The notes under the pieces are model-generated. The model searched no databases. It saw only the letters and a list, made by a program, of their open reading frames with translations, and had not been told where the DNA came from. A program made the translations under genes and the position numbers. This document shows positions 34,369 to 44,011 of a stretch of 64,000 nucleotides of DNA, one piece after another. Each line of letters starts with the position of its first letter. Position 1 is the stretch's first letter. The DNA is from Tenebrio molitor (lineage: Eukaryota; Arthropoda; Insecta; Coleoptera; Tenebrionidae): NCBI RefSeq assembly GCF_963966145.1, contig NC_091054.1:8370001-8434000 (forward strand), given 5' to 3'.

Positions 34369-37110
34369 ATGATGGATTCTGAATTGTCGAGCGCCGACAT
34401 CTGTCGCGTGTGCCGCTCGGAGGGGCTCCCCGACCGACCCCTCTTCCACCCGTGCATCTGCACGGGCAGCATCAAGTGGATCCACCAGGAGTGCCTGATG
34501 CAGTGGATGCGCTACTCACGCAAGGAGTACTGCGAGTTGTGCAGCTACCGGTTCTCCTTCACCCCGATCTACTCCCCCGACATGCCGAGACGTCTCCCCG
34601 TCAAGGATTTGGCGGCGGGGCTGCTCTCGTCCATCGGCACCGCCATCAAGTACTGGCTGCACTACACCCTCGTCGCCATAGCCTGGCTGGGCATAGTGCC
34701 GCTGACGGCGTGCAGGATCTACCGAGCGCTCTTCGCGGGGACAGTCGACGCGATCCTGACCCTCCCGTTCGAGCTGTTGTCGATGGAGAACCTCGCCTCG
34801 GACATATTCCAGGGGTGCTTCGTGGTCACTTGCACTCTGTTCGCGTTCGCGGGGTTGGTCTGGCTGAGGGAGCAAATCTTGCACGGGGGCGGTCCCGATT
34901 GGTTGCAGAGGGACAATGCGGGCCTCCCCGCGGAAGACGCGCCGCCTCCCGTCCTCAACAACAACATCCCCGAAGACGTGGAGAACGTCGAAGCGGAGAA
35001 CGAGCCGCAGGAAGCGGAGGGAGCGGTGCAGCCCCAAGAGAATCCGCCCGATCCCCAAGAAGAGAACGAGGCGAACGGGGGCGAGGACAACAACTGGATC
35101 CCGATGGAGTGGGACCGAGCGGCCGAAGAGATCACCTGGGAGAGGCTGTTGGGGTTGGACGGGTCGCTCATGTTCTTGGAACACGTCTTCTGGGTCATCT
35201 CGCTGAACACGCTCTTCATCTTGATCTTCGCCTACTCGCCGTATCACATGGGGTTGATGACGCTGTCGCTGGTCAACATGCGCGAGACGGCGTCGGCGAG
35301 TCACTTCGAGGGGTTGTTGACCACTCTGGTGGGGTACTGCACCGTGGGGTTGTTCTTCGTGTTCTTCCATAGAGTCGCGGGAGTTTTGGGTTTCTACAAG
35401 GCGAAGAGAGTGTTGGGGTTGTGTTACGTCGTCGTCAAAGTCTCGATGTTGTCGGTGGTGGAGATCGGGATCCTCCCTCTGGTGTGCGGGTGGTGGTTGG
35501 ACATCTGCTCCCTGGCGATGTTTGACGCTTCGCTCAAAGACCGCGAGAGCAGTTTCAGCGCCGCCCCCGGGACGTCCATCTTCATCCACTGGCTGATCGG
35601 CATGGTCTACGTCTACTACTTCGCCTCTTTCGTCCTGCTCCTCCGTGAGATCCTCAGACCCGGGGTGCTCTGGTTCCTGCGAAATTTCAACGACCCCGAC
35701 TTCAGTCCTATCCAAGAAATGATCCACTTGCCGATACTGGAACACATCAGGAAGCTTCTCATTTCTGCCGTCATCTTTGGGAGCGTGGTGCTACTGATGT
35801 TGTGGTTGCCCATCAGAATTCTAAAGATCTTGCTGCCGAGCTTCCTGCCCTACACGGTCTCCCTCAACAGCGAAACGCAAGTCAACGAGCTCTCCCTCGA
35901 GTTGCTCCTGCTCCAGGTCATCCTACCAGCCCTGCTCGAACAATCGCACACCAGGATCTGGTTGAAGGGGTTGGTGCGCAACTGGTGCCGAGCCGTGGCC
36001 TGGGTTTTGAACATCCACTCGTACTTGTTGGGCAACGGGGATGGTCAGCAGAACCGGGACGAGCCCAACGTCAACGGACAAGCCGTGGCCAACCCTCCCG
36101 AGCCAGGTGCGGGACTCGGAGCCGCCCACCAAGCCCTCCTCATGATGGAACCGCCATCAGGTCCGTCCCCTCCACACGCCAACCAATTGTTGACGATTCT
36201 TTTCGCAGGTTTCCAACCGTACGAGCGGCCCTCGTTCTTCGTGGCCCGCCTGGTGGGCCTCCTCGTCATGGTGTGCTTCTCGTTGGTGACCTTCAGCCTG
36301 ACCGCCTTGACGCTCCCCGTGTGGCTGGGGCGGCGCGTGATGGCCCTGTGGCTCGTGGGGGCGCCACCCCCGGGTCCCCAGATCTCGGCGAGCGCCGCCC
36401 AAACCGAGGTGAAAGTGCACGAGCTCTACACCGCCGCTTGCGGCCTCTACTTGTGTTGGCTGTCGGCGCGCGCCGTCACTCTCGTGATGAGCTGGCTGCC
36501 GCAAGGTCGCGCCGCCATGATTTCCAGACTGAAGCAGTGGTGCATCCTGGGTCTGAAGACGATAGTCGCCAGCACCATCCTGCTGGGCGTGATCCCGCTG
36601 CTCTTCGGCATGCTGCTGGAGCTGGTGGTGATCGTCCCGTTGCGGGTCCCCATACATCAGACGCCGATCTTGTTCATATGGCAGGACTGGGCGTTGGGCG
36701 TCCTCTACACTAAGATAGCGTGCGCGGTCACCATGATGGGGCCGGACTGGTTCTTGCGGGCGGCGATCGAGAGGGCGTACAGGGACGGCATCAGAGACAT
36801 GCACCTCAGTTTTATTTTTACGCAGTTGGCGGCTCCGGTTATCGTGAGTTTCGGTCTGGCGCTGGCGATACCGTACGTCTTAGCCTACACGGTGGTTCCG
36901 CTGTTCGTGACCAGCTTGCAGACGAGGAATCTGATAGCGAGGAGGTTGTATCCGTTCCTCCTGCTGCTCTGTGTAGTGGGTGTGGTGGTAGTTTTACAAA
37001 TCAGACAATTTAAGAAATTGTACGAGCACATCAAGAATGATAAGTATCTGGTCGGGCAGAGATTGGTCAACTACGACCACAGGAAGGCCAAGTCGCAGAC
37101 GGCCACTTAA
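34369..37110 (+). CDS. MARCHF6: ER E3 ubiquitin ligase MARCHF6 (TEB4/Doa10)
   Basis: The protein is 897 residues if a 48-base intron at 36161-36208 is removed, or 913 if it is retained. A RING-CH finger (ICRVCRSEG, CICTGSIKWIHQECL, CELCSYRF) opens the protein. The conserved TEB4 blocks follow (FTPIYSPDMP, HYTLVA, AWLGIVPLTACRIY), then an acidic loop and many membrane helices through to the conserved C-terminal motif YEHIKNDKYLVGQRLVNYD. The ligase sits in the ER or nuclear envelope and ubiquitinates misfolded proteins and sterol-pathway enzymes for proteasomal removal. I chose the ATG at 34369 (or 34372), which places about a dozen residues before RING-CH as in relatives. The in-frame ATG at 34321 lies before an acceptor-like TTGCAG and is probably 5' UTR or intron. 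The GC-rich exon contrasts with its AT-rich surroundings. Drosophila CG1317 is the likely orthologue. Confidence 0.95.
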   Translation: MMDSELSSADICRVCRSEGLPDRPLFHPCICTGSIKWIHQECLMQWMRYSRKEYCELCSYRFSFTPIYSPDMPRRLPVKDLAAGLLSSIGTAIKYWLHYTLVAIAWLGIVPLTACRIYRALFAGTVDAILTLPFELLSMENLASDIFQGCFVVTCTLFAFAGLVWLREQILHGGGPDWLQRDNAGLPAEDAPPPVLNNNIPEDVENVEAENEPQEAEGAVQPQENPPDPQEENEANGGEDNNWIPMEWDRAAEEITWERLLGLDGSLMFLEHVFWVISLNTLFILIFAYSPYHMGLMTLSLVNMRETASASHFEGLLTTLVGYCTVGLFFVFFHRVAGVLGFYKAKRVLGLCYVVVKVSMLSVVEIGILPLVCGWWLDICSLAMFDASLKDRESSFSAAPGTSIFIHWLIGMVYVYYFASFVLLLREILRPGVLWFLRNFNDPDFSPIQEMIHLPILEHIRKLLISAVIFGSVVLLMLWLPIRILKILLPSFLPYTVSLNSETQVNELSLELLLLQVILPALLEQSHTRIWLKGLVRNWCRAVAWVLNIHSYLLGNGDGQQNRDEPNVNGQAVANPPEPGAGLGAAHQALLMMEPPSGPSPPHANQLLTILFAGFQPYERPSFFVARLVGLLVMVCFSLVTFSLTALTLPVWLGRRVMALWLVGAPPPGPQISASAAQTEVKVHELYTAACGLYLCWLSARAVTLVMSWLPQGRAAMISRLKQWCILGLKTIVASTILLGVIPLLFGMLLELVVIVPLRVPIHQTPILFIWQDWALGVLYTKIACAVTMMGPDWFLRAAIERAYRDGIRDMHLSFIFTQLAAPVIVSFGLALAIPYVLAYTVVPLFVTSLQTRNLIARRLYPFLLLLCVVGVVVVLQIRQFKKLYEHIKNDKYLVGQRLVNYDHRKAKSQTAT

Positions 37111-37945
37111 ATATCTCGGTTGCTGTTCGGGGTCTTTTGTTTGTACACGGTTTTCCAAGTTTTGAGGTTAGGTTCATTCCTGTAAATATTATTTATTTTT
37201 ATTGTGTACATAGCGAAAAATTTACTTTGATTTCGTCTACAGTAGCGTACTTGAAGTGACGACGTGACGTTAGTGCTCGACCGAAGGTGATCTTTTTCTT
37301 TCTAATTGTTATATAAAATTATGACGTCTGTGATATACACAAAATTGCACGCAGGGCGTACCTAAATGTTGTAGTGTAATGCCTCTCTAAATAGGGCGAC
37401 TTTACGAAAGTCAAAAATATTACTATTGTTAAGAGATTATTCCGCAAATATACTGTTGCTTCAAAAATAACGTAAGGTTGGCACTAATCTCACCTTAGGT
37501 GTCACATAGTGAACAAGTCTTTTAAAAAGATTTCATTATTACCTCTACTACCTACTTATTTTACTATAATAAAGACTGTTTTTGCAACCAGTTGCGTTAT
37601 CTCGTTTCAGAACCCATCACGCCCAGCATCTAAAATCTTTCTCCAAAAATTTGCGAGTCGTGGTCGTAAAAACCAACGTCAAATGCAAAGGGTGCCAACA
37701 TAATTTTTATTTTGGCAGTACATTTTTAGAATGCATGCGTGGACAGATGCATCAATCCATCAATTATTCTAGAAAGTATCCGGATAAATGCATAAGTTTG
37801 AAACTATTTATTTGGCAAGAAAACAAACATTTGCTGCAAGATTACCATTACAGAAATATAACAATTAATAATTATTTGCAGTTATATCATGTGTCAGTCT
37901 AGCAAGCAAGCGTGACCTTGTAAGAACTGCACCATAAAAATAACT
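37111..37945. other. MARCHF6 3' UTR and convergent spacer
   Basis: AT-rich sequence with no coding motif. It contains the MARCHF6 3' UTR and the 3' UTR of the convergent small HSP gene. Confidence 0.5.
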
Positions 37946-38458
37946 CTACTCTTCCTTTTCCCCTTCGCTTTGTTGTTGTTCAACCTCTCTGGAGGATCGC
38001 CCCGTTTGCACTATCGGAATCATCTTCTCTTCCCCCGACTCGTTTTTGGGGGCGGTGATGGTCAAAACCCCGTCCGAAGACAACTTCGACTCGATCCTAC
38101 CGCCGTCGTGTCCTTCAGCTAGGACATACCTCCTGACGAAGTGCCTGGAGATGTACCCGTGCTCATCCACCCGTTCGTCGTGTTTCCCCTCCACGGTAAC
38201 GGTATTGTCCGACACCTTCACCGTAATTTCCTCCGGTTTGAACTGCTGCACGTCGAGATTCGCCTCGAATTTGTCCTTGCCGAAGCTTACGCTGAATCCG
38301 GAGTCCTGGCACGATGCCGCCGAGCGCCAAGAACGCAGATATTCAGGATAACGCAGGAAATTGTGAAACGCGAAGTCCCCGGGGTCCAGATGGAAGCCGA
38401 AGTGTCTGTCCAAAGGGCGAGAGGTGGCGAAGGGATCGGTCAAGGTCCAAAGGGCCAT
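37946..38458 (-). CDS. small heat shock protein (alpha-crystallin domain) 1
   Basis: Intronless, 170 residues. The ATG at 38458 (MALWTLTDPFATSR) is preferred over longer non-ATG extensions because the TATA box and heat shock element lie just upstream. The N-terminus ends in YLRSWRS. The alpha-crystallin domain covers about 60-145, with VSFGKDKFEANLDVQQFKP, EITVKVSDNTVTVEGKH, the RHFVRRYVL strand and SSDGVLTITAPK. The tail is Glu-rich. Small HSPs form oligomers that hold unfolding proteins in a refoldable state. It is closest to the 39713-40270 neighbour and divergent from 38865-39278. Confidence 0.93.
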   Translation of the reverse strand: MALWTLTDPFATSRPLDRHFGFHLDPGDFAFHNFLRYPEYLRSWRSAASCQDSGFSVSFGKDKFEANLDVQQFKPEEITVKVSDNTVTVEGKHDERVDEHGYISRHFVRRYVLAEGHDGGRIESKLSSDGVLTITAPKNESGEEKMIPIVQTGRSSREVEQQQSEGEKEE

Positions 38459-38516
38459 TTTCGCGATTGGCAAATAACTCGGGTGCGGTTGCAGTGTGGA
38501 GGCAGACTCGCCGTGT

Positions 38517-38549
38517 CTATTTATACAGATGCGGTGGAAAATTCTGGAG
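38517..38549 (-). promoter_or_regulatory. TATA box plus heat shock element of small HSP 1
   Basis: On the minus strand a TATAAATAG box occupies 38517-38525. A three-unit heat shock element, GAAaaTTCtgGAG as read on the plus strand, lies at 38537-38549, about 20 bases upstream of the TATA box. HSF trimers bind alternating GAA/TTC units spaced by two bases, so heat-inducible transcription is likely. The TATA box sits about 60 bases before the ATG. Confidence 0.82.
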
Positions 38550-38719
38550 TGACCTCGAAGGACGTTTCGACAGCGCAAGATCATCAGACTCGTCACTGTG
38601 CAGGCTCAACAATGGAATCCGCCAGATGCAAAAAATAATTTCTATAAAGTTTTTAAGCGATTTTCTTGACACCTGTGTGGACAATTGTATTTCGGGATTT
38701 TGCAACAATCTCGAACAAG

Positions 38720-38727
38720 TTCCCGAA
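38720..38727. promoter_or_regulatory. weak heat shock element in the divergent promoter
   Basis: TTCccGAA is a two-unit HSF half-site pair about 140 bases before the 38865 start. No clear TATA box accompanies it. Confidence 0.45.
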
Positions 38728-38864
38728 TATGCGATGACAGTTTTCCGAAACAAATGCAAAGCAGTTGCGTAAATATGTCAAATTTCAACTGACAAGTCAA
38801 AAAAATTCAGTACCAGTACCTAAATTCCCGTTTATTGCCCTTTCGGACCAGAAAATCTACACCT

Positions 38865-39278
38865 ATGAGCTTTTTGTTTCCTTTCCAATTCAAGAGTCTT
38901 CTTCGTGGCGCAAGTGGTTTATTAAGACCCTGGCGCTCGTTGGGATCCCATCAGAAAGTAAGTTTCGACGATGACAAATTCGAAGCAAATCTAGACGTAC
39001 GACATTACAAACCCGACGAAATCACCGTGGAAGTTGCGGAAAATACTGTCATAGTAGAAGGACAACACGAAGAGAAGGATAACGACCACCGATTCCTTGC
39101 CCGACAATTTGTGAAGAAGTACGTCCTGCCCAAAGGATACTACGATGTGACCCAAGTCCAGTCCCAGTTGTCGTCGGATGGAGTACTTACGATCACTGCC
39201 CCCAAGGTTAACAGGGGGGATGCGATGTACACCAAGGTTGTACCGGTGGTCAAGACCGGGCGACCTTTCAAGGGATGA
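38865..39278 (+). CDS. small heat shock protein 2, short N-terminus
   Basis: Intronless, 137 residues, starting MSFLFPFQFKSLLRGASG. The alpha-crystallin domain is intact (KVSFDDDKFEANLDVRHYKP, EITVEVAENTVIVEGQHEEK, ARQFVKKYVLPKG, SSDGVLTITAPK). The N-terminal region is about 35-40 residues shorter than in the neighbouring paralogues: the conserved LLRPWRS motif is reached at about residue 19 instead of about 56. No TATA box is obvious upstream. Loss of the N-terminal arm, which controls oligomer assembly in this family, may alter its behaviour. An unseen upstream exon or pseudogenisation in progress are alternatives, although the frame is intact. Confidence 0.88.
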   Translation: MSFLFPFQFKSLLRGASGLLRPWRSLGSHQKVSFDDDKFEANLDVRHYKPDEITVEVAENTVIVEGQHEEKDNDHRFLARQFVKKYVLPKGYYDVTQVQSQLSSDGVLTITAPKVNRGDAMYTKVVPVVKTGRPFKG

Positions 39279-39712
39279 TTTTTATAACATGTTGTGAGCG
39301 ATTTCGGTAAAATGCAATGAATAAAATCAAAAAAGATTTATTTATCGATGTCATATGTACATGTCTTTATAAATAAACGAGTACACTTGGTATATCACTG
39401 ACTACGGTCACTGTACACTGTGTATCATTTAAAAAATGAATTTAATCGTCATTGTAGAAAAAGAAAAAATTTGATAAAGCGTCAACAGTTTTTGTTTTGT
39501 ACTAAAAAGGAAAAGGAGTAGAGGTATTTAAGAAAAACTGATTAATTTGCAAATAATGTCTTTATTTAATTAAAGCAATACCACCTAACAGGAACACAAT
39601 ACCTACTTAATACAAAATGCATTTACTAGAAGAAACTTAAGAAATATCACAAAATTCAGTCTGCAAGAAATGAAACATGATTCCAGAATGTTATCGCAAT
39701 TGAAAAAAACAC
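39279..39712. other. spacer between small HSP genes; no gene
   Basis: AT-rich sequence containing the 3' UTRs of the two flanking convergent genes. Confidence 0.5.
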
Positions 39713-40270
39713 TTAATCGGATTTCTTTTCCTCTTTTTTTTCCTTCTTCTCCTCAGCGACCTTGGACGGCTGTCCGGTCTGCACCACCTGGATCACCCTG
39801 TGCTCGTCCTTGTTCGCTTCCACCCTCGGGGCCGTAATAGTCAGCACCCCATCCGAGGACAACTTGGACTCCACTTTGTCGACGTCGTGCCCCTTGGGCA
39901 AGACATATCTCCTGACGAAGTGTCTAGAGATGAACCCGTGCTCGTCCTCCTTCTCTTCATGCTTGCCCTCCACGGTGACGGTATTGTCGGACACCTTCAC
40001 GGTGATTTCCTCCGGCTTGAACTGCTGCACGTCCAGATTGGCCTGGAACCTGTCCTTGTCGAAGCTGACGGTGGAGCCGGCGTCCCTCTGGGAGGCCTGG
40101 GAACGCCACGGGCGGAGGTATCCAGCAGGCCCGCGCAGATACTGGCGAAACTCCCGCGGGATCATCGGCGACAGAAGGTCTTCGGGGTCCAGGGTCAGAC
40201 CGAAGCGCTGGTCTTGGATGCGCGATGGGCGACAGTAGTCGAAGGGATCGCTCCACAACCACAGAGACAT
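39713..40270 (-). CDS. small heat shock protein 3
   Basis: Intronless, 185 residues, ATG at 40270 (MSLWLWSDPFDYCRPSR). The N-terminal arm contains RFGLTLDPEDLL and YLRPWRSQ. The alpha-crystallin domain has VSFDKDRFQANLDVQQFKP, EITVKVSDNTVTVEGKHEEK, RHFVRRYVLPKG and SSDGVLTITAPR. A Lys/Glu-rich tail follows. It is very like small HSP 1 and shares its promoter spacing exactly, which points to tandem duplication including the promoter. It acts as an ATP-independent holdase chaperone in the cytosol. Confidence 0.94.
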   Translation of the reverse strand: MSLWLWSDPFDYCRPSRIQDQRFGLTLDPEDLLSPMIPREFRQYLRGPAGYLRPWRSQASQRDAGSTVSFDKDRFQANLDVQQFKPEEITVKVSDNTVTVEGKHEEKEDEHGFISRHFVRRYVLPKGHDVDKVESKLSSDGVLTITAPRVEANKDEHRVIQVVQTGQPSKVAEEKKEKKEEKKSD

Positions 40271-40350
40271 CTTCGTAGCTTGTTTGGATACTTCTTACTT
40301 CTTTTCAATAGCTTGGTGCTTTTTGAACTGAATGATGAGCGCGCCGCGGC

Positions 40351-40383
40351 ATATTTATATGTCACGCGTAGAAAATTCCAGAG
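40351..40383 (-). promoter_or_regulatory. TATA box plus heat shock element of small HSP 3
   Basis: A TATAAATA box lies at about 40351-40360 on the minus strand. GAAaaTTCcaGAG lies at 40371-40383. The distance from TATA to the heat shock element is the same as in small HSP 1, and the first eight bases of the element (GAAAATTC) are identical. Confidence 0.83.
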
Positions 40384-42982
40384 GCGCAAGCGTAACGGAA
40401 TGGAGTTTGCCAGAATAAATGCGTTCAGCAGGTGTTAGCACTTCGATCAACTAGAATGGAATGAGACGGAAAAATTACAATTTTACAAATTACAGTTTTT
40501 CATCATTAATTAATATGTACAATTTATTTTTGAGGACGCAAGCATTCAACAGAAATATCAATTTTGACAAGAAAAGTGACACATTTTAAAAATCCTCATT
40601 TTTCAGGAGAACGATTTTAAAATATGGTTGTGCATTTTGATGTTATAAAACATACATTTTCTAGAATGTTACCTACAATTTTTCTTGATTGATTTGATCA
40701 TAATACAATATTTTAAAACCGTTCTCATGAAAAATAAGGATTTTCTTGTGCGTATTATAAAACATAAATTCTTTAAATTTATGTCTGCTTTGGGCCTTGT
40801 CATTGCACACGTGCATACAAAATTGAAATGTTTTAATTCCAAGCTTACAACAGACAACTACATAACTTTTTAAATGGATGTTATTTCACCAGTTTAGTTT
40901 TGAAAAAGACAGTTTTCTTTGTTATATCAGATTGATAAAAACCGACAATAAAAAAGCGCAGAGACAGAAATAAGGAATAAACTTGTTTACAGACGAATAT
41001 AATAAAAATGAATTGTTAATTATTCAGACAGATGACATATTAATATTGTCCACTATTACCGATAAGTGGCATATGACTAGCATTTTTATGTTTCATAACC
41101 CACTGGATGCATGAATCTTTTATGAAAGTCTGTATTATCTAAAGAAGCAACTTGGCAACGTTTTATTATGTAGAGAAACTGCCAAAAAAATGACGCGGGT
41201 AAACTATTTAATTACCTGAATTTATTTATTGATCAACTGAATAGGAGTAATGGGCGCAATGATTTCATGTATCTATGTTGTTAAACTGTCATTTTATCAT
41301 GACGAGACTATCGATTGAAGTGCAGTGCCAACATTCGTTGAACAAATCTGTCTTCTAGAATGACAGTTCGAGTTCCTATCTAGAATTTTCCACGGTGCAA
41401 TTTAATCCACAGGTTTTCTTTTACATCATATAATTTTCAGCAACAAGATGATAAATGTGAGGTCAATTGTAACAATGATTTATATAAATGAGAATTTCAC
41501 ATTTTTGCCATTTGGTACTCCGGTACTCGTAATATTTTATGAATGAAAATTGAAAGATTAAGGTTTTTTCTACCCGGTTCAAACGAACGGCTTTCTAATA
41601 TTCATTTTTAATTCTAGTCATTGTCGAGTGAATAATAATAAATAACAAAACAAATTAGCCTTGTTTATAACAACATAAAGCATCAGGTGCAATTGAATTT
41701 GTCTGTGTAAATCAAATCCTGACTAAAAATAAATAAGCATTAAGCGCCTCTAATTAAATATCATCAGAAGCCATGAGTTACGTCGGTAATATTTTTTTAA
41801 ATTTTTGAATAAACGCGAAATAAACAAATAAATAAATAAAGACAATACGGTGTTAATGAGTGGAATGTATCCATTGTAAAATATGTTGCAAAGTTTTGTA
41901 AATTTGATTTTACAAAAACAAACACGTTCGAGGTTATTCGGCTAGACTCGTGAATTTTCCAGAGCTGCACAGTCAGCATTAATTAAGATCAGTTCTATGG
42001 ATGCTTCCACTTTCATCAAAGTATCGGATCGATAAACATAATATTAAAACGGCGTCACGTCAATGATTTGCAATTTCTTTAAAACAAAACGTAATATCAC
42101 AACTACTTCCGTGGATAACTGGAAGATAACTGAAGTTTTTTATCTCATGCATTTTTATTTTTAATTTTTTTTTTTTAATTTGACTTGAAAAAGTTGGTTC
42201 ATAAATAAATTGAGGTGTAAAGTCACCAAATAAGTACTATTTTGATCATTAAATTTTGGACATCATTTTTCTGTCATAAAAAAATTACTGTAAATCATGC
42301 TTTATTGAAATTGTCACACATGAATGATGCAATTGTCAAATTTATCTACACTTTGTTAATATGAGCGATGACAAAATATTAAGTTTATAGTTTTTATTTA
42401 TTTGTTTTCTATTTTTTATGAATTAAAACCTCATTCTACTCCATTTGTCTGATTTTTAAAACTTCTTGAATGTTTTGTCAGTAAATCTGACATTCGCATT
42501 TTCAAAATTGACACAGCAATCAAAATTAAGGTTATTAATACATAAAGGTCGTTTTAGAATGTATGACAGCACGATGACACTAGTGTCCAAAATTTATTGA
42601 TTGCGACCGTACAAACAAATTCTTTTACTGTTGAGGAAGCCTTTTTATTGTTAACCGTGCAGCTTTTACAAACGATCAACTTATAAAAATTGAATTAAGA
42701 TAATTCCTTAAAATACCTAAAATACAACTTGTCAAGTTCTACGTCTATTTCAAGTTTTTACGTGAATTTTACTTTAAAAAAATGCTTTGCATTAGAGAAC
42801 CCAAAATATTCATGACAGAATCCTATTTTTAATTTGCTTTTATTGAATAATGTTTGTTATTCGTGGAGACGAGAACCAGATAATTATTGCTATCAGCATG
42901 ACCAAAGCTGCACTTTTTAATTATCATCGTGTATGAATCAACAACTATTAGTGTGACAGTATTCGCTGAACCAACATCAAGA
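40384..42982. other. 2.6 kb AT-rich spacer in the HSP cluster
   Basis: No gene was found. It contains an inverted repeat at 40588-40744 and long AT-rich runs. Frames such as 40685-40873 are chance products of the low GC content. Confidence 0.45.
40588..40744. repeat. inverted repeat, 37-base arms
   Basis: The arms 40588-40624 and 40708-40744 are near-perfect reverse complements. They share AAATCCT(C/T)ATTTTTCA and GAGAACG(A/G)TTTTAAAATAT and are separated by 83 bases. It could be a small MITE or a transcribed hairpin. No flanking duplication was identified. Confidence 0.8.
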
Positions 42983-43056
42983 TTCCAGAACTGTCCAGAC
43001 CCGAATGTGTACTCATCTCGCCGATTCTTCTCGAACAAATCTGTTCGTTTAAATAG
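42983..43056 (+). promoter_or_regulatory. heat shock elements and TATA-like box of small HSP 4
   Basis: A four-unit element (TTCcaGAActGTCcaGAC) at 42983-43000 and a two-unit TTCtcGAA at 43028-43035 precede a TATA-like TTTAAATAG at 43048-43056. The ATG follows about 110 bases later. The arrangement differs from the module shared by small HSPs 1 and 3. Confidence 0.75.
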
Positions 43057-43164
43057 AGTCAACGAACGCGCACTATTCAGTTTGAAATAAACACAGACGA
43101 GAACAGTTCAGATTCGTTTTTAATCCCAGTGAAACAGTGCCAGTGATCACAAAAAATTCCAGAA

Positions 43165-43695
43165 ATGGCTCATACACTCTTCAGCGATCCTTTCGAGTAT
43201 TCTCTCCAGTCCAGGCCCCTGGAACAACTTTTCGACACTTGTCTGCAGTCTTTGTTGCCGCTGGTCGCCCAACAATTCCAGATGAGTTGTCCAGCTGAAC
43301 ACTTGGGACGTCAAAGTTTTGGGGCGTCCCAAAACGAGCAATCCGCTTCTGCAGTCGTGGACAAAGACAAATTCCAAGCCAATCTGGACGTGCAACACTT
43401 CAGACCGGAAGAACTCACGGTAAAAGTGGCAGATGGTGTTGTCACAGTGGAGGGCAAGCATGAAGAGAAACAGGACGAGCAAGGATTCATCTCGCGACAT
43501 TTTGTCAGAAGATATCTTTTGCCGGAGGACCACGATATCAACAAAGTCGAGTCGAAATTGTCCTCCGATGGGGTCCTTACGATAACGGCGCCTAAGATTT
43601 GCGCACAGGAAGGATGTAGGAGTATTCCTGTGATCCGGACAGGGCACCCGATCAAGGCGGCCGAGAAGGAAGATGATGGAAAGTCAGAAAAATAG
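43165..43695 (+). CDS. small heat shock protein 4
   Basis: Intronless, 176 residues, starting MAHTLFSDPFEYSLQSRP. The N-terminal arm is the most diverged of the cluster and lacks the LRPWRS motif. The alpha-crystallin domain is typical: VDKDKFQANLDVQHFRP, ELTVKVADGVVTVEGKHEEK, RHFVRRYLLPED, SSDGVLTITAPK. The C-terminal IPVIRTG resembles the IxI/V anchor that docks into neighbouring subunits. It lies 2.9 kb from small HSP 3 on the opposite strand. Strong upstream heat shock elements suggest heat induction. Confidence 0.94.
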   Translation: MAHTLFSDPFEYSLQSRPLEQLFDTCLQSLLPLVAQQFQMSCPAEHLGRQSFGASQNEQSASAVVDKDKFQANLDVQHFRPEELTVKVADGVVTVEGKHEEKQDEQGFISRHFVRRYLLPEDHDINKVESKLSSDGVLTITAPKICAQEGCRSIPVIRTGHPIKAAEKEDDGKSEK

Positions 43696-44010
43696 AAAAA
43701 TAATTTTTGTAAAAACAAGCGCTTATTAAAGTATCATGAAGTTGGTGAAAGGGAAACTGTTTAGTTCTTATTTAATTATTATTATTATTAGCATTCATTA
43801 TTTATAAAAGACTGAATTCGATGGTTGTCTTGATTAATTTATGCAATAAAGATTTTTTTTTAATATTTGAGTTTTATTTTATCACATAATTTTTGGACTA
43901 GTCGGTTGCAGATAAAAGAAAAAGAAAAATCTGTGAAAGAACATGCGGTAATTTGGAAGAATTGAGTTTTCATAAATTATAAAAAACTAAAAAACTACAA
44001 AATTGTTAAA
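43696..44010. other. 3' UTR and spacer
   Basis: The small HSP 4 3' UTR contains AATAAA (about 43845). No other feature is seen. Confidence 0.5.
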
Positions 44011-44011
44011 T

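Noticed and set aside
34410..35745. Long frames in other frames and strand across MARCHF6 (34410-35372 plus, 34516-35745 minus)
   Set aside because: Low-complexity shadows of the GC-rich MARCHF6 exon. The true frame matches TEB4 throughout.
38459..38596. Upstream extension of small HSP 1 from a TTG codon
   Set aside because: The extension covers the TATA box and heat shock element; the ATG at 38458 matches the paralogues.
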